64,000 bases of DNA, taken from assembly GCF_001456025.1 (NCBI RefSeq), contig NZ_LMTZ01000087.1, positions 62,001 to 126,000 of the forward strand. Direction: 5' to 3'. A model generated the notes under the pieces. That model had not been told where the DNA came from and did no database searches. It worked only from the letters and a program-made list of their open reading frames with translations. The position numbers and the translations under genes are program-made. How positions within the stretch are numbered: position 1 is the first letter of the stretch; each line of letters opens with the position of its first letter. This DNA comes from Mastigocoleus testarum BC008 (GTDB taxonomy: Bacteria; Cyanobacteriota; Cyanobacteriia; Cyanobacteriales; Nostocaceae). This document shows positions 37,981 through 46,008 of the stretch, piece by piece.

Positions 37981-38760
37981 TTAAGCAACAGCAAATTCTG
38001 TATTTGCTTCTTTTTTGGACGCTGTACTATCCTGCACTAATGAAGGTTGTTCCTCTTGACGCTGTAACAAATTGCTAGCAAATGCCCACATAGCATTAAC
38101 CTTACGTTTGCGCCATTCATCTATCAAGACTTGAACTTCATTTGCAGACATTCTGCGCATCATTGCTTCATACAAATATGCTGCATGGCTTGTTTCATCT
38201 CGAGCTATACTCAGCATTCCGAGTTTTAATGTGCGAGTAACAGTATCTTTCTCCGGTAAAATATTTGCCATGCGGGTAAAATCTTTACTAGCATCCAATT
38301 CCAAAATGTAAGTGCTACCGATGAAAGTATTCCAGTCAATATGTAAAGGTTTGAGTTGTTCTGAAGAGTAACCTCGAAAATATGCAGCAAAAAAAGGACT
38401 GCGGGAACGCTCGGATTTCTTTTCCTCTGTTTTCCCAGAGGTAGTTTCAGTTGTGTTCTGAGTTTTATTCTGAAAACTTATAACCTCTTTGTTTAATTGC
38501 TTCAGGGAATGGGCGAAAATTTGACCATGTTTATCTTCATCCGATGCGTGTTTTGCTAATTTTTCTGCTAACCAAGTATCACCCTCATTAGCAGCACGCT
38601 CGCTTAGGGTTGTTAAAAAGGGGACGGAACCTGATTCTGCTAATTGGAAACCCGCAAGGATATTAGGTCGTGTTTTCAAATCGCGAATTTGCAGTGCAGA
38701 ATAATAAGCAATAGCACCTGAACCAAGCACATGCATTCCGTAAGTAAAGAGATCCATCAA
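37981..38760 (-). CDS. Ferritin-like di-iron protein
   Basis: 259 aa, mostly helical. Two E...ExxH motif pairs are visible: E42 with E75-D-K-H78 (SDEDKHG), and a later E in TYILELDASKDF with ExxH in ARDETSHAAYL. This is the full ligand set of a four-helix-bundle carboxylate-bridged di-iron centre. A basic, low-complexity linker (about 100-120, KTEEKKSERSRSP) separates the halves. The family includes oxidases, oxygenases and aldehyde-deformylating enzymes, so an oxidative role is likely but the substrate is unknown. It lies next to the acyl-CoA dehydrogenase-cyclase fusion on the same strand, with a 0.9-kb gap. The second Met is an equally good start. Confidence 0.8.
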   Translation of the reverse strand: MMDLFTYGMHVLGSGAIAYYSALQIRDLKTRPNILAGFQLAESGSVPFLTTLSERAANEGDTWLAEKLAKHASDEDKHGQIFAHSLKQLNKEVISFQNKTQNTTETTSGKTEEKKSERSRSPFFAAYFRGYSSEQLKPLHIDWNTFIGSTYILELDASKDFTRMANILPEKDTVTRTLKLGMLSIARDETSHAAYLYEAMMRRMSANEVQVLIDEWRKRKVNAMWAFASNLLQRQEEQPSLVQDSTASKKEANTEFAVA

Positions 38761-38937
38761 GACGAACCCAATTTTTAGTAACTTATACTTGTTATGTTAG
38801 TAACATTTTCAAAGTTTGCGATCGTGTTTTCATAACATAGAGAACTGAAGATTAGCTATCGAACATTGGAAATATTTTAGGTAAATAAAATAGTTGAAAG
38901 ATAATATCAGAATACTTAATAGCCTTTAGAGATTATT

Positions 38938-39633
38938 TTAAGATCTAAAACGCGCCCAACTAGCACCAACAAATATACCTGCAGCATGTGCCCAGTATCC
39001 TGCACTACTTGGATTTACTCCACCAGTAATATTTAAACTACCAACACTATAAAATAACTGTTGTAAAAACCACCACAAAAGATATAACGAAGCAGGTACT
39101 TCTATGGGAATAAACACAATTATTAAAGGCAGAATAGTATCAACTTTAGCCTTGGGAAATCTAAATACATATGCTCCTAAAACAGAAGCGATCGCCGCAT
39201 TCGCACCAATTAAAGGTACTTTCAAAGTAGGTTCAGCCAAAATTTGGATTAAACCAGTAATAACACCACAAATCAGATATAAACTTAAAAATTTGCCATA
39301 ACCAAAGGCTTTCTCTACCGATTTACCAAAAACCCATAAAAACAATGAATTACCTAATATCTGACTGAAACTCCCATGAAGAAACATTCCTGCGAGTAAC
39401 GACGTCGAACTTAATATAACTATTACCCAAGCTGCAGGATTACCTGAAATTGCATCGGTAATTGCCAAACTAATTTTACCGGGAATGATTCCCCAACTGT
39501 AAATAAAATTACTTAATTCGCCACTTAGTTCTAGTTTTAGTTCCCATAAAAATAAAATAATATTAATACCAATCAGACTGTAAGTGGCTACTGGTACCCT
39601 TTTACCGCGAACGTTATCACTAATAGGAATCAT
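38938..39633 (-). CDS. Rhomboid-family membrane protein, predicted proteolytically inactive
   Basis: 231 aa with about six transmembrane segments, matching bacterial rhomboids in length and order. The L1/TM2 region FLHGSFSQILGNSLFLWVFG is present, but the second His of the usual HGSFxHLxGN is Gln. The catalytic GxSG motif is replaced by GANA (residues 143-146 in PLIGANAAIASVLGAY), so the nucleophilic Ser is Asn145. The dyad His is kept (YWAHAAGIFVGA, H216). Without the serine it should not cleave and may act like iRhom/derlin-type pseudoproteases, binding membrane clients. It is followed by a short gap and the ferritin-like gene on the same strand. Start supported by the typical MIPISDNVRGKRVP opening. 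Confidence 0.88.
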   Translation of the reverse strand: MIPISDNVRGKRVPVATYSLIGINIILFLWELKLELSGELSNFIYSWGIIPGKISLAITDAISGNPAAWVIVILSSTSLLAGMFLHGSFSQILGNSLFLWVFGKSVEKAFGYGKFLSLYLICGVITGLIQILAEPTLKVPLIGANAAIASVLGAYVFRFPKAKVDTILPLIIVFIPIEVPASLYLLWWFLQQLFYSVGSLNITGGVNPSSAGYWAHAAGIFVGASWARFRS

Positions 39634-40105
39634 TGCAATTTGTAACTTTATTGGATTTTAGCTCGTAGGATATTTGAGCAAAATAACAGATTAATAGTGA
39701 ATATTTACATTCATCCGGTTATTTACAATCTGCCTTTAGTGATAAATCAAACCTTACATATAGTAGTAAACGTGTTTGTTAGGAAATTATACTTTTACTT
39801 TGAAGGGGACAGGGGATAGATAAATGTCCTAACACTTATGGTGACTGCTAAATATACAGATACAGAAACTCTTTTATTTTTAACGCTCCAGAAGTGAAGT
39901 AATAGTTAACTGTACAATTAATTTACCAGTTTATAGAGTAATTATTTGTAATACTATAGGAACTCTGAAATCTGCGATTATGAGGTAAAAAACCATCTGT
40001 ATTCTTGAGAAAGATATCAAAACTACGCTATGAGAAAAGCTTGATGCTAATGAATATGGCAAGATTGAAATTAGAATTTATCGAAATACGTGATGACAAA
40101 CTAAA
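39634..40105. other. Divergent intergenic region, no gene seen
   Basis: About 470 bp between the divergent rhomboid and kinase genes; it must carry both promoters. There is no supported frame or repeat. Confidence 0.5.
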
Positions 40106-42223
40106 ATGTTGGCAAAAATACTTGTTGGACGGTACCAAATTGTCAAACATTTAGGAGGAGGTGGTTTTGGGGAAACATTTATCGCCCAAGATACCCACTT
40201 ACCTGGTAAACCTGAATGTGTTGTCAAAAAACTGAAGACTCAGTCAACAGATTTATCAAACCTACAAACAGCTAGACGTTTATTCGATACAGAAGCTCAA
40301 GTTTTACATAAATTAGGGAATCACAACCAAATACCCCAGTTATTAGCATATTTAGAAGAAAACCAGGAATTTTACCTCGTTCAAGAATTTATTGCTGGTC
40401 ATGACCTTTATCAAGAATTAACTTCTGGGGAAAAGAAACCCGAGCAGGAAGTAATTTCTTTATTGGTTGAGGTTTTACAGATATTGGACTTTGTTCATCA
40501 GCAACAGGTAATTCATCGTGATATTAACCCTGGGAACATTCTCCGTAGAGAGCAAGATAAAAAATTAGTTCTAATCGATTTTGGTGCGGTTAAACAAATC
40601 AGTACACAAATATTTACTCCCGAAGGGAAAACTAAATCCACCGTAGTTATAGGTACTCCTGGATACATAGCTGCAGAACAAGCACAGGGTTGTCCCAAAT
40701 TTAACAGCGACATTTATTCTTTGGGAATAATTGGGATCCAAGCATTAACCGGACTTGCTCCAGAAGAATTAGAAAAAGATGAAAAGACTCATGAGATTGT
40801 TTGGCGACATGGAGCACAGGTTAGTCCTGAGTTAGGACAAATTTTAGATATGATGGTGCGCTATGACTTTCGTCAGCGTTTTTCTTCAGCAGCGATCGTA
40901 TTGGAATCTTTAATAAATTTAGATAAGCAAAAAAATAAAATATCAAAAACGTTTATTGTTTCTCCTAAACTTGAATACTTAAAAAGTGCTATTCCCTCCA
41001 AAATTAATTATAAAAAAATTATTATTAAATCATTAACTGCAATTATTTTAGTAATTACTGGAGGAGTTATATCTTTTTCCATAGTAGATATCGTAGGCAA
41101 GGAGAATGCTAATGATTTATATAAGAAAGCTAATACGTTTTATGATTTAAAACAATATGAAAATGCAATTGAATCTTACGAAAAAGTAGTTGATATTAAA
41201 CCCGATTTTTATCCAGCTTGGAATGGTTTAGGTAAAACATTTTATGAGAAAAAAAGATATAAAGAAGCATTAGAAGCTTACAATAGTGCAATTAAACTAG
41301 AAAATAATAATAAGGAAGCCTGGAGAAATAGAGGGTTTAGTCTATACAAATTAGAAAGATATGAAGATGCAATTAGCTCATTCAACAAAGCATTAATTCT
41401 CGATGAAAATCAACCAGAAGTTTGGAATGCATTAGGGGAAGCTTTCAGCGATATCAATCGATATTCCCAAGCAATTCATGCTTACGAAAGAGCAACTAAG
41501 TTGAATCATAAATTTGATTTGGCTTGGAATAATAAAGGAAAAGCACTACATAAACAACATCGCTATGAAGATGCGGTAGAAGCATACAAACAAGCAACAG
41601 GTTTAAAAATAGATTACGTTGAAGCTTGGTATAATTTAGGTAATTCTTATGCCAGATTAAAAGAGCATGAAGAAGCATTTGAAGCATATGATAAAGCTGT
41701 GCAATACCAACCAGATTATTCCCAAGCATGGCTATCTAAAGGTAATATGCTGATTAATCTAGAACGTCATGAAGAAGCAATTGAATCCTTTCAACAAGTG
41801 ATTAAATACCAACCCAAAAGCTATAAGGCTTGGTTTAATAAAGGATGGTGTCTGCATAAAACTAAGCGTTATGAATCAGCAGTTGATGCTTACGATCGAG
41901 CAATTGAAATTCAAGGTAACGACTATAATTCTTGGTATAACAAAGGTAATTCCTTATATAAATTGAAGCGATATCAAAAAGCAATCGAAGCTTATAATAT
42001 GGCGATTACCTATCAACCAGAACATTTTGAAAGTTTCTATAGCAAAGGTAATGTCTTGTTTGATATGAAACGCTATAAAGATGCACTTACAGCATATGAA
42101 GCGGCGATAAAAATTAAGCCTAATGATAAAAAAGCTAAGAAAGCTCGCAATAAGGCTAAAGATAAGTTAGAGGGTCGTAAATCTTTTTTATTTGGGAGAA
42201 ATTTTAGAATTAAGTTTTGGTAA
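40106..42223 (+). CDS. Membrane-bound Ser/Thr protein kinase with C-terminal TPR array
   Basis: 705 aa. A Hanks-type kinase domain (about 10-275) has glycine loop LGGGGFGETF, lysine VVKKLK (K41/42), catalytic loop VIHRDINPGNIL and magnesium loop LIDFGAVKQI, all intact, so it should be active. One transmembrane helix follows (about 306-328, LTAIILVITGGVISFSIV). The rest (about 335-690) is some ten tetratricopeptide repeats with the usual W..G..Y and A(I/L)xAY pattern. The kinase is cytoplasmic; the TPRs are then on the other side of the membrane and may bind proteins there. Such SpkC/F-like TPR kinases are frequent in filamentous cyanobacteria. It stands alone; its target is unknown. Confidence 0.93.
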   Translation: MLAKILVGRYQIVKHLGGGGFGETFIAQDTHLPGKPECVVKKLKTQSTDLSNLQTARRLFDTEAQVLHKLGNHNQIPQLLAYLEENQEFYLVQEFIAGHDLYQELTSGEKKPEQEVISLLVEVLQILDFVHQQQVIHRDINPGNILRREQDKKLVLIDFGAVKQISTQIFTPEGKTKSTVVIGTPGYIAAEQAQGCPKFNSDIYSLGIIGIQALTGLAPEELEKDEKTHEIVWRHGAQVSPELGQILDMMVRYDFRQRFSSAAIVLESLINLDKQKNKISKTFIVSPKLEYLKSAIPSKINYKKIIIKSLTAIILVITGGVISFSIVDIVGKENANDLYKKANTFYDLKQYENAIESYEKVVDIKPDFYPAWNGLGKTFYEKKRYKEALEAYNSAIKLENNNKEAWRNRGFSLYKLERYEDAISSFNKALILDENQPEVWNALGEAFSDINRYSQAIHAYERATKLNHKFDLAWNNKGKALHKQHRYEDAVEAYKQATGLKIDYVEAWYNLGNSYARLKEHEEAFEAYDKAVQYQPDYSQAWLSKGNMLINLERHEEAIESFQQVIKYQPKSYKAWFNKGWCLHKTKRYESAVDAYDRAIEIQGNDYNSWYNKGNSLYKLKRYQKAIEAYNMAITYQPEHFESFYSKGNVLFDMKRYKDALTAYEAAIKIKPNDKKAKKARNKAKDKLEGRKSFLFGRNFRIKFW

Positions 42224-42356
42224 GTAGATTTAAGTTTTGTTCGCACAGAATACTTTTAGTACATACTGTAGATACATATATACTATAAACTAACAAGCTA
42301 GTAGAGCTTTTATACACGCTAAATAATAGATTTTGAATCTTCTGTTGTGTTACCAG

Positions 42357-42587
42357 CTATTCTTGATGTTCAGCTAAAGTATTCTCTTGACTATTAAATG
42401 CTTGTTGTTCATTAGATGCTTGATTGTTTTGTTTGCGATATACCTCTGGTATAGCGCTTTGGTCATCGCCAGTAATTTCAGAATTTTGATTTTTGGCTGA
42501 CTCGTTACCACAGCAGCCATCATCCCATTTATCACCAGGTTTGTGGTTACAAACTTTCACTTTTGTCTGGTTTGGCTTGTTTGACAT
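42357..42587 (-). CDS. Small hydrophilic hypothetical protein
   Basis: 76 aa, very polar, rich in Asn, Gln and Glu, with cysteines in VCNHKPGDKWDDGCCGNES. No membrane segment or known domain is recognised and there is no strong ribosome binding site. It lies just outside the inverted repeat that brackets the NACHT/mCpol pair. The open frame and its composition suggest a real but short, possibly disordered protein. It could also be spurious. Confidence 0.45.
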   Translation of the reverse strand: MSNKPNQTKVKVCNHKPGDKWDDGCCGNESAKNQNSEITGDDQSAIPEVYRKQNNQASNEQQAFNSQENTLAEHQE

Positions 42588-42930
42588 GATTGAGCTACGC
42601 CTAAAATTTCCCTAGCTTTTAATCAAGCTATCTGCTTAATTATATACCTTTTAAGCAATCACTGGAAATAAGTGGCAATTAGCGGCATTGTTTAAATTTT
42701 GATTAACATGAGTTCGATTTAAAAGTTTTGGAATAAACCCCCATCAAATATATTGAAATTTTATCCAGGCTGTAGTAAGGAGTAATGAATGGGCAAAGAA
42801 TTTCGATTCATGCCTTGGGTGAATTGAAACCTAAAATAACGTAAAGGTTCTTGATACCTTTGATATTAAAAAGATTAATTTAATTTAAATTTTTAGATTT
42901 AGATAAAATTTACACATTATGCGGCAAAGT
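42588..42930. other. Intergenic region carrying the left inverted repeat
   Basis: About 340 bp between the small hypothetical gene and the mCpol-like gene. Apart from the 20-bp repeat at 42674-42693, I see no gene. A lone TGAATTGAAACC at about 42819 resembles a CRISPR repeat tail but is not repeated. Confidence 0.5.
42674..42693 (+). repeat. Left copy of the 20-bp inverted repeat
   Basis: Identical to the reverse complement of 45989-46008 over all 20 bases. It is located between the small hypothetical gene and the mCpol-like gene. Confidence 0.95.
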
Positions 42931-43368
42931 CTAATTTACTTCTGATTTAGTTTGTCTAAGCCTGCAATGAGCTAAAAAGGCTGTCTTACCGAGTCCATAG
43001 GACATTTTAATTCCAATCGTTCGTTCAAATAGATTAGCAATCTTCTTTGCTAAAATTTCACCATCAATTTCTTTTAAAGAGTACTTTATTAAAATGTTAT
43101 CTCCACCTGCGACCTCAAACTTGACAACATCTCCAAAGGAACTACCAATTTTAGTGTTCAAGTCACAAAGAGCAAGCATGAAGCTTTTTAAATTTGTAGA
43201 TAAATCTGTAGCTTCTTCACTTGCAGTTTTCCTATAAAATTCACCAAATTTGGTTCCTACTTTGTCACCGTCAAGTGCAATACATGCTGATGATGGTAAC
43301 CTTGCTTTGGCAATAATTTTAAATATTTCTTCTTTAGTTTTTTCAACAACTTCTTCGTTATAAATCAT
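42931..43368 (-). CDS. mCpol-type minimal CRISPR polymerase (Cas10/GGDEF-like palm domain protein)
   Basis: 145 aa from the ATG at 43368 (a TTG one codon earlier is possible). The protein is little more than one palm domain. The first strand carries SACIALDGDKVG, with D34/D36 (counting from the TTG) for metal binding. After a helix, the second hairpin carries FEVAGGDNILIKY, the GGDD equivalent with Asn in place of the last Asp (GGDN, 89-92). The final strand and helix are MSYGLGKTAFLAHCRL. This order, length and the DGD..G motif fit the mCpol family rather than GGDEF cyclases. Characterised mCpols make cyclic dinucleotides that act on a partner effector in phage defence. Here it follows a NACHT gene by about 48 bp on the same strand, an operon. 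The Asn may alter activity, though the metal-binding third residue is kept. Confidence 0.75.
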   Translation of the reverse strand: MIYNEEVVEKTKEEIFKIIAKARLPSSACIALDGDKVGTKFGEFYRKTASEEATDLSTNLKSFMLALCDLNTKIGSSFGDVVKFEVAGGDNILIKYSLKEIDGEILAKKIANLFERTIGIKMSYGLGKTAFLAHCRLRQTKSEVN

Positions 43369-43416
43369 CAATTCTATTTATTTCTCCGTTAATATTTATT
43401 GACAGTTGATTGATAT

Positions 43417-45825
43417 TTAGCAATGTAGTAAATGTGGTGCAATTTCATTACTTGGCAATAATAAATTATCAAAAAGTTCCTCACACAGTTTTTTAGAAGA
43501 ATAGTTTTCTGTATGGATACATTCTAAAAACAAAAAATTTGCATAAATATAATTCTCTAAAGCTTTAACATCTATATCTTCAAAATCAGTTTTATAACCA
43601 ATATCCAAATGTTCGCGCATAATTTTTCTTAATTCTTCTGCCCAAATTTCCCAGGATTGACGAGAAGAATTATCGGGAATAGTCTTTCTCAACTGTTTCA
43701 AATCTTTTTCTAACTGAATATCATTTTTGAGAGTGTTAATTTTCTGAACTTGATCGATAACTAAGTCAAGTTTTTCCCTAGCATTTGATTGTTGGTTAAC
43801 TTTCAGGCGTTCTTTAGTAAATTCACTAGGAACTTGAACATTTGAGGATTGGATATTAAAATTTTTCTCGGCATAAAGAGCAGGTAAAGTTGAAACACTA
43901 GCTATGTATAATATGAGATTAGCTCTGTCGGTTGGAGGTGTAATTTTATTTCGTTTCCGATTAAACTCTCTCATTTCTTTAGCCAGGTTTATAAAGGGAA
44001 GCCTGTCAATCTCAATTTCGTTATTAATGTAGAGATCTGTATCTAAATCAAGAGCTAAATATAAAGCTCGCCAAGAACTAGATTTTACTCCTGCACTAAC
44101 AGTCATTTTATTGAGCCATTTAAGCATATCTTGTAATGGCTGGCTGTCTTTAATCATTTCATTAGTACGCTTGAATATTAGTTTGATAAACTCATCGACC
44201 TTAGTTTGATTAAGACGCTCAGTAATTAAAATAAATACTTCCCGCCATTGACGTTTCATGAGATTTTGTTCCACAAATTTATTTAAGGAAACAACTTCTC
44301 TATTTTCGACAATATATTCAGCTGCAAAATACTCTTGAAAAGTGAGATGAGAAAAAGAATAAATTCTCTTTGCTTTTTGAATTAATAAACCATAATTAGC
44401 TTCAATTTCTCTTAATACGTCATAAGTGTCAATTTCAAAGCTTATCGATTCAATAAAGTCAATTAATTTTTGCTCTAATTCCCATTTTTGCCATAAAAGC
44501 TTAGGTGGGTTATGATTTAATCCGTTATAAGCAATTTGGCTGAACATGGCGATTTTTCGTTGTCTTGAAAGCTTCAAATTTGACTTCCGTTCAATTCGAC
44601 GACTTGCATCCCATCTTCTTAATAATGAGTCTACTGCGTCCGCATATAATCCATAGCGGCTTCTTGTAAAGTCATAACTATCTTCAAATGTCCAGCATAA
44701 AATAGTCAATAATAATGGATTTGTTGCTAATTCTTTAACTTGTTGATTCCCTTGTAACTTGTTTAAAAATTCTTCGCTAACTTTTCCTTCTCCGCGGTAA
44801 TTAAACCAATTACGTGCAAATTTTTCTACTTGCTCCAAATCGAAATCTACTGCTTCTACTTCTGTAAAATGTTTAAATATATAGTCACTTGCACCTGTAC
44901 GACAAGTAATTATAAAACGATTTGTTGGATATGAATTGATCAGTTCCTCAATTTTTTGGTAAATTCGATCGTGATTTAATACTTCATCAAGACCATCCAA
45001 CAAAATTAAACATTTTCCTTTTTCAAGAAATAGCTTTATTTGTGATTCATAATTGGGAATGGATTGAGTAAATTCATATACAACTGCATCAATTAAATTA
45101 TGCAGATTTTCATGTTCTGAAAATTCTCTTAGAGGGATAAATACTGGTATTATTTTTTCGATTGATTCTTCTAATAAATTAGAGTTTGTTGCCAGATACT
45201 TCAAAAAAGTAGTTTTACCAGCTCCTGGTTTACCCAAAATCATAAGTTTTGGATAGCTTTTGACAGCTTCCAAACCTAGAATCTGATTTTCTTTATCAGG
45301 AAAAGGTAGACGTTTGAGATTTTCAGGATTATCTGCACTCAAATCTCTGATTAAATTTTGAAGTGCTTGTTGTTTACGTCCCGGAATATCTTTGAAGCAA
45401 TTCAAATCTACATAGATGCTATTCAGCTTCACAGGTTCACTCATATCAAGCACTCTCATGGTGCTACACTTCCTTTCTAAGTGTTCCCAATAAGGTTTGA
45501 AAAAATCCTTTTCGATATCATCTATTTCAACATCATCTTCAACATTCTGCACTAACTGCTTTAAAGCTTCTTGATAGCTTTTATAATCCAAAAGAACAAA
45601 ACATAAATAATTCAGATTTTTTTCCAACATATTTGGTGGCTCGCTAGAATTAAAAAAATTACGTATTGTTCGTGAAGAAATTAAATCACTATCTTCATCT
45701 TCTAATTCATCTTTATATACTTGATTGAGTCTTTTAATTAAAGAAGCTGGTGATGCTCCAAAGCGTTCTGAATAAGCATTTTTAAGAATTTCAAGAAATT
45801 CTTTACCAACTTTAATAGCTGCCAT
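43417..45825 (-). CDS. NACHT-domain STAND NTPase (bacterial NLR-related), putative defence sensor
   Basis: 802 aa. Residues 1-150 are an N-terminal helical region with an HTH-like stretch (LISSRTIRNFF) and the cyanobacterial NACHT lead-in CSTMRVLDMSEPVKLNSIYV. The NACHT module has Walker A LGKPGAGKTTF (about 195-205), Walker B CLILLDGLDEV (about 270-283), sensor TCRTGASDYIF, and LATNPLLLTILCW. It is followed by the helical region ending in SFSHLTFQEYFAAEYI (about 510), typical of NCH2-type proteins. Residues about 540-802 are helical without LRR, WD40 or TPR repeats. Bacterial NACHT proteins sense phage products and trigger defence. No classical effector domain such as TIR or nuclease is evident, so signalling through the neighbouring mCpol gene is an attractive inference. 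First gene of the two-gene operon. Confidence 0.9.
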   Translation of the reverse strand: MAAIKVGKEFLEILKNAYSERFGASPASLIKRLNQVYKDELEDEDSDLISSRTIRNFFNSSEPPNMLEKNLNYLCFVLLDYKSYQEALKQLVQNVEDDVEIDDIEKDFFKPYWEHLERKCSTMRVLDMSEPVKLNSIYVDLNCFKDIPGRKQQALQNLIRDLSADNPENLKRLPFPDKENQILGLEAVKSYPKLMILGKPGAGKTTFLKYLATNSNLLEESIEKIIPVFIPLREFSEHENLHNLIDAVVYEFTQSIPNYESQIKLFLEKGKCLILLDGLDEVLNHDRIYQKIEELINSYPTNRFIITCRTGASDYIFKHFTEVEAVDFDLEQVEKFARNWFNYRGEGKVSEEFLNKLQGNQQVKELATNPLLLTILCWTFEDSYDFTRSRYGLYADAVDSLLRRWDASRRIERKSNLKLSRQRKIAMFSQIAYNGLNHNPPKLLWQKWELEQKLIDFIESISFEIDTYDVLREIEANYGLLIQKAKRIYSFSHLTFQEYFAAEYIVENREVVSLNKFVEQNLMKRQWREVFILITERLNQTKVDEFIKLIFKRTNEMIKDSQPLQDMLKWLNKMTVSAGVKSSSWRALYLALDLDTDLYINNEIEIDRLPFINLAKEMREFNRKRNKITPPTDRANLILYIASVSTLPALYAEKNFNIQSSNVQVPSEFTKERLKVNQQSNAREKLDLVIDQVQKINTLKNDIQLEKDLKQLRKTIPDNSSRQSWEIWAEELRKIMREHLDIGYKTDFEDIDVKALENYIYANFLFLECIHTENYSSKKLCEELFDNLLLPSNEIAPHLLHC

Positions 45826-45988
45826 TTATGTCTCCCTATTTTGTAAAAAATTATAATGCTAATTATTATCAGATACTTATTGATAATAAAAAATAGTATT
45901 TACTCTAAGAATATGCTATTTTTTATTTTTGATTACTTATAAAAACGCAAATTGTAAACATAATTTAATATGTTTGGTATCTGCTAAA

Positions 45989-46008
45989 AAACAATGCCGC
46001 TAATTGCC
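45989..46008 (-). repeat. Right copy of the 20-bp inverted repeat
   Basis: Reverse complement of 42674-42693 over all 20 bases, upstream of the NACHT gene start. Confidence 0.95.

Larger units (their letters stand above)
42674..46008. mobile_element. Putative 3.3-kb inverted-repeat-bounded unit carrying NACHT and mCpol genes
   Basis: Perfect 20-bp inverted repeats (GGCAATTAGCGGCATTGTTT reading inward from each end) lie at 42674-42693 and 45989-46008. They enclose exactly the two defence-like genes, with 237 bp to the mCpol stop and 163 bp to the NACHT start. No transposase is inside. No clear target duplication is seen, and weak similarity continues outside the repeats (TGG.AA..A), so the true ends are uncertain. 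It may be a non-autonomous transposon, or two inverted copies of a dispersed repeat that promoted capture. Confidence 0.5.

Noticed and set aside
42357..42587. Small cysteine-containing protein as a third member of the NACHT-mCpol module
   Set aside because: It lies outside the inverted repeat and about 340 bp beyond the mCpol stop, with no membrane helix or effector-like domain.
42815..42832. GTGAATTGAAACC resembling the 3' end of a cyanobacterial CRISPR repeat
   Set aside because: Single occurrence with no periodic repeats or spacers nearby.
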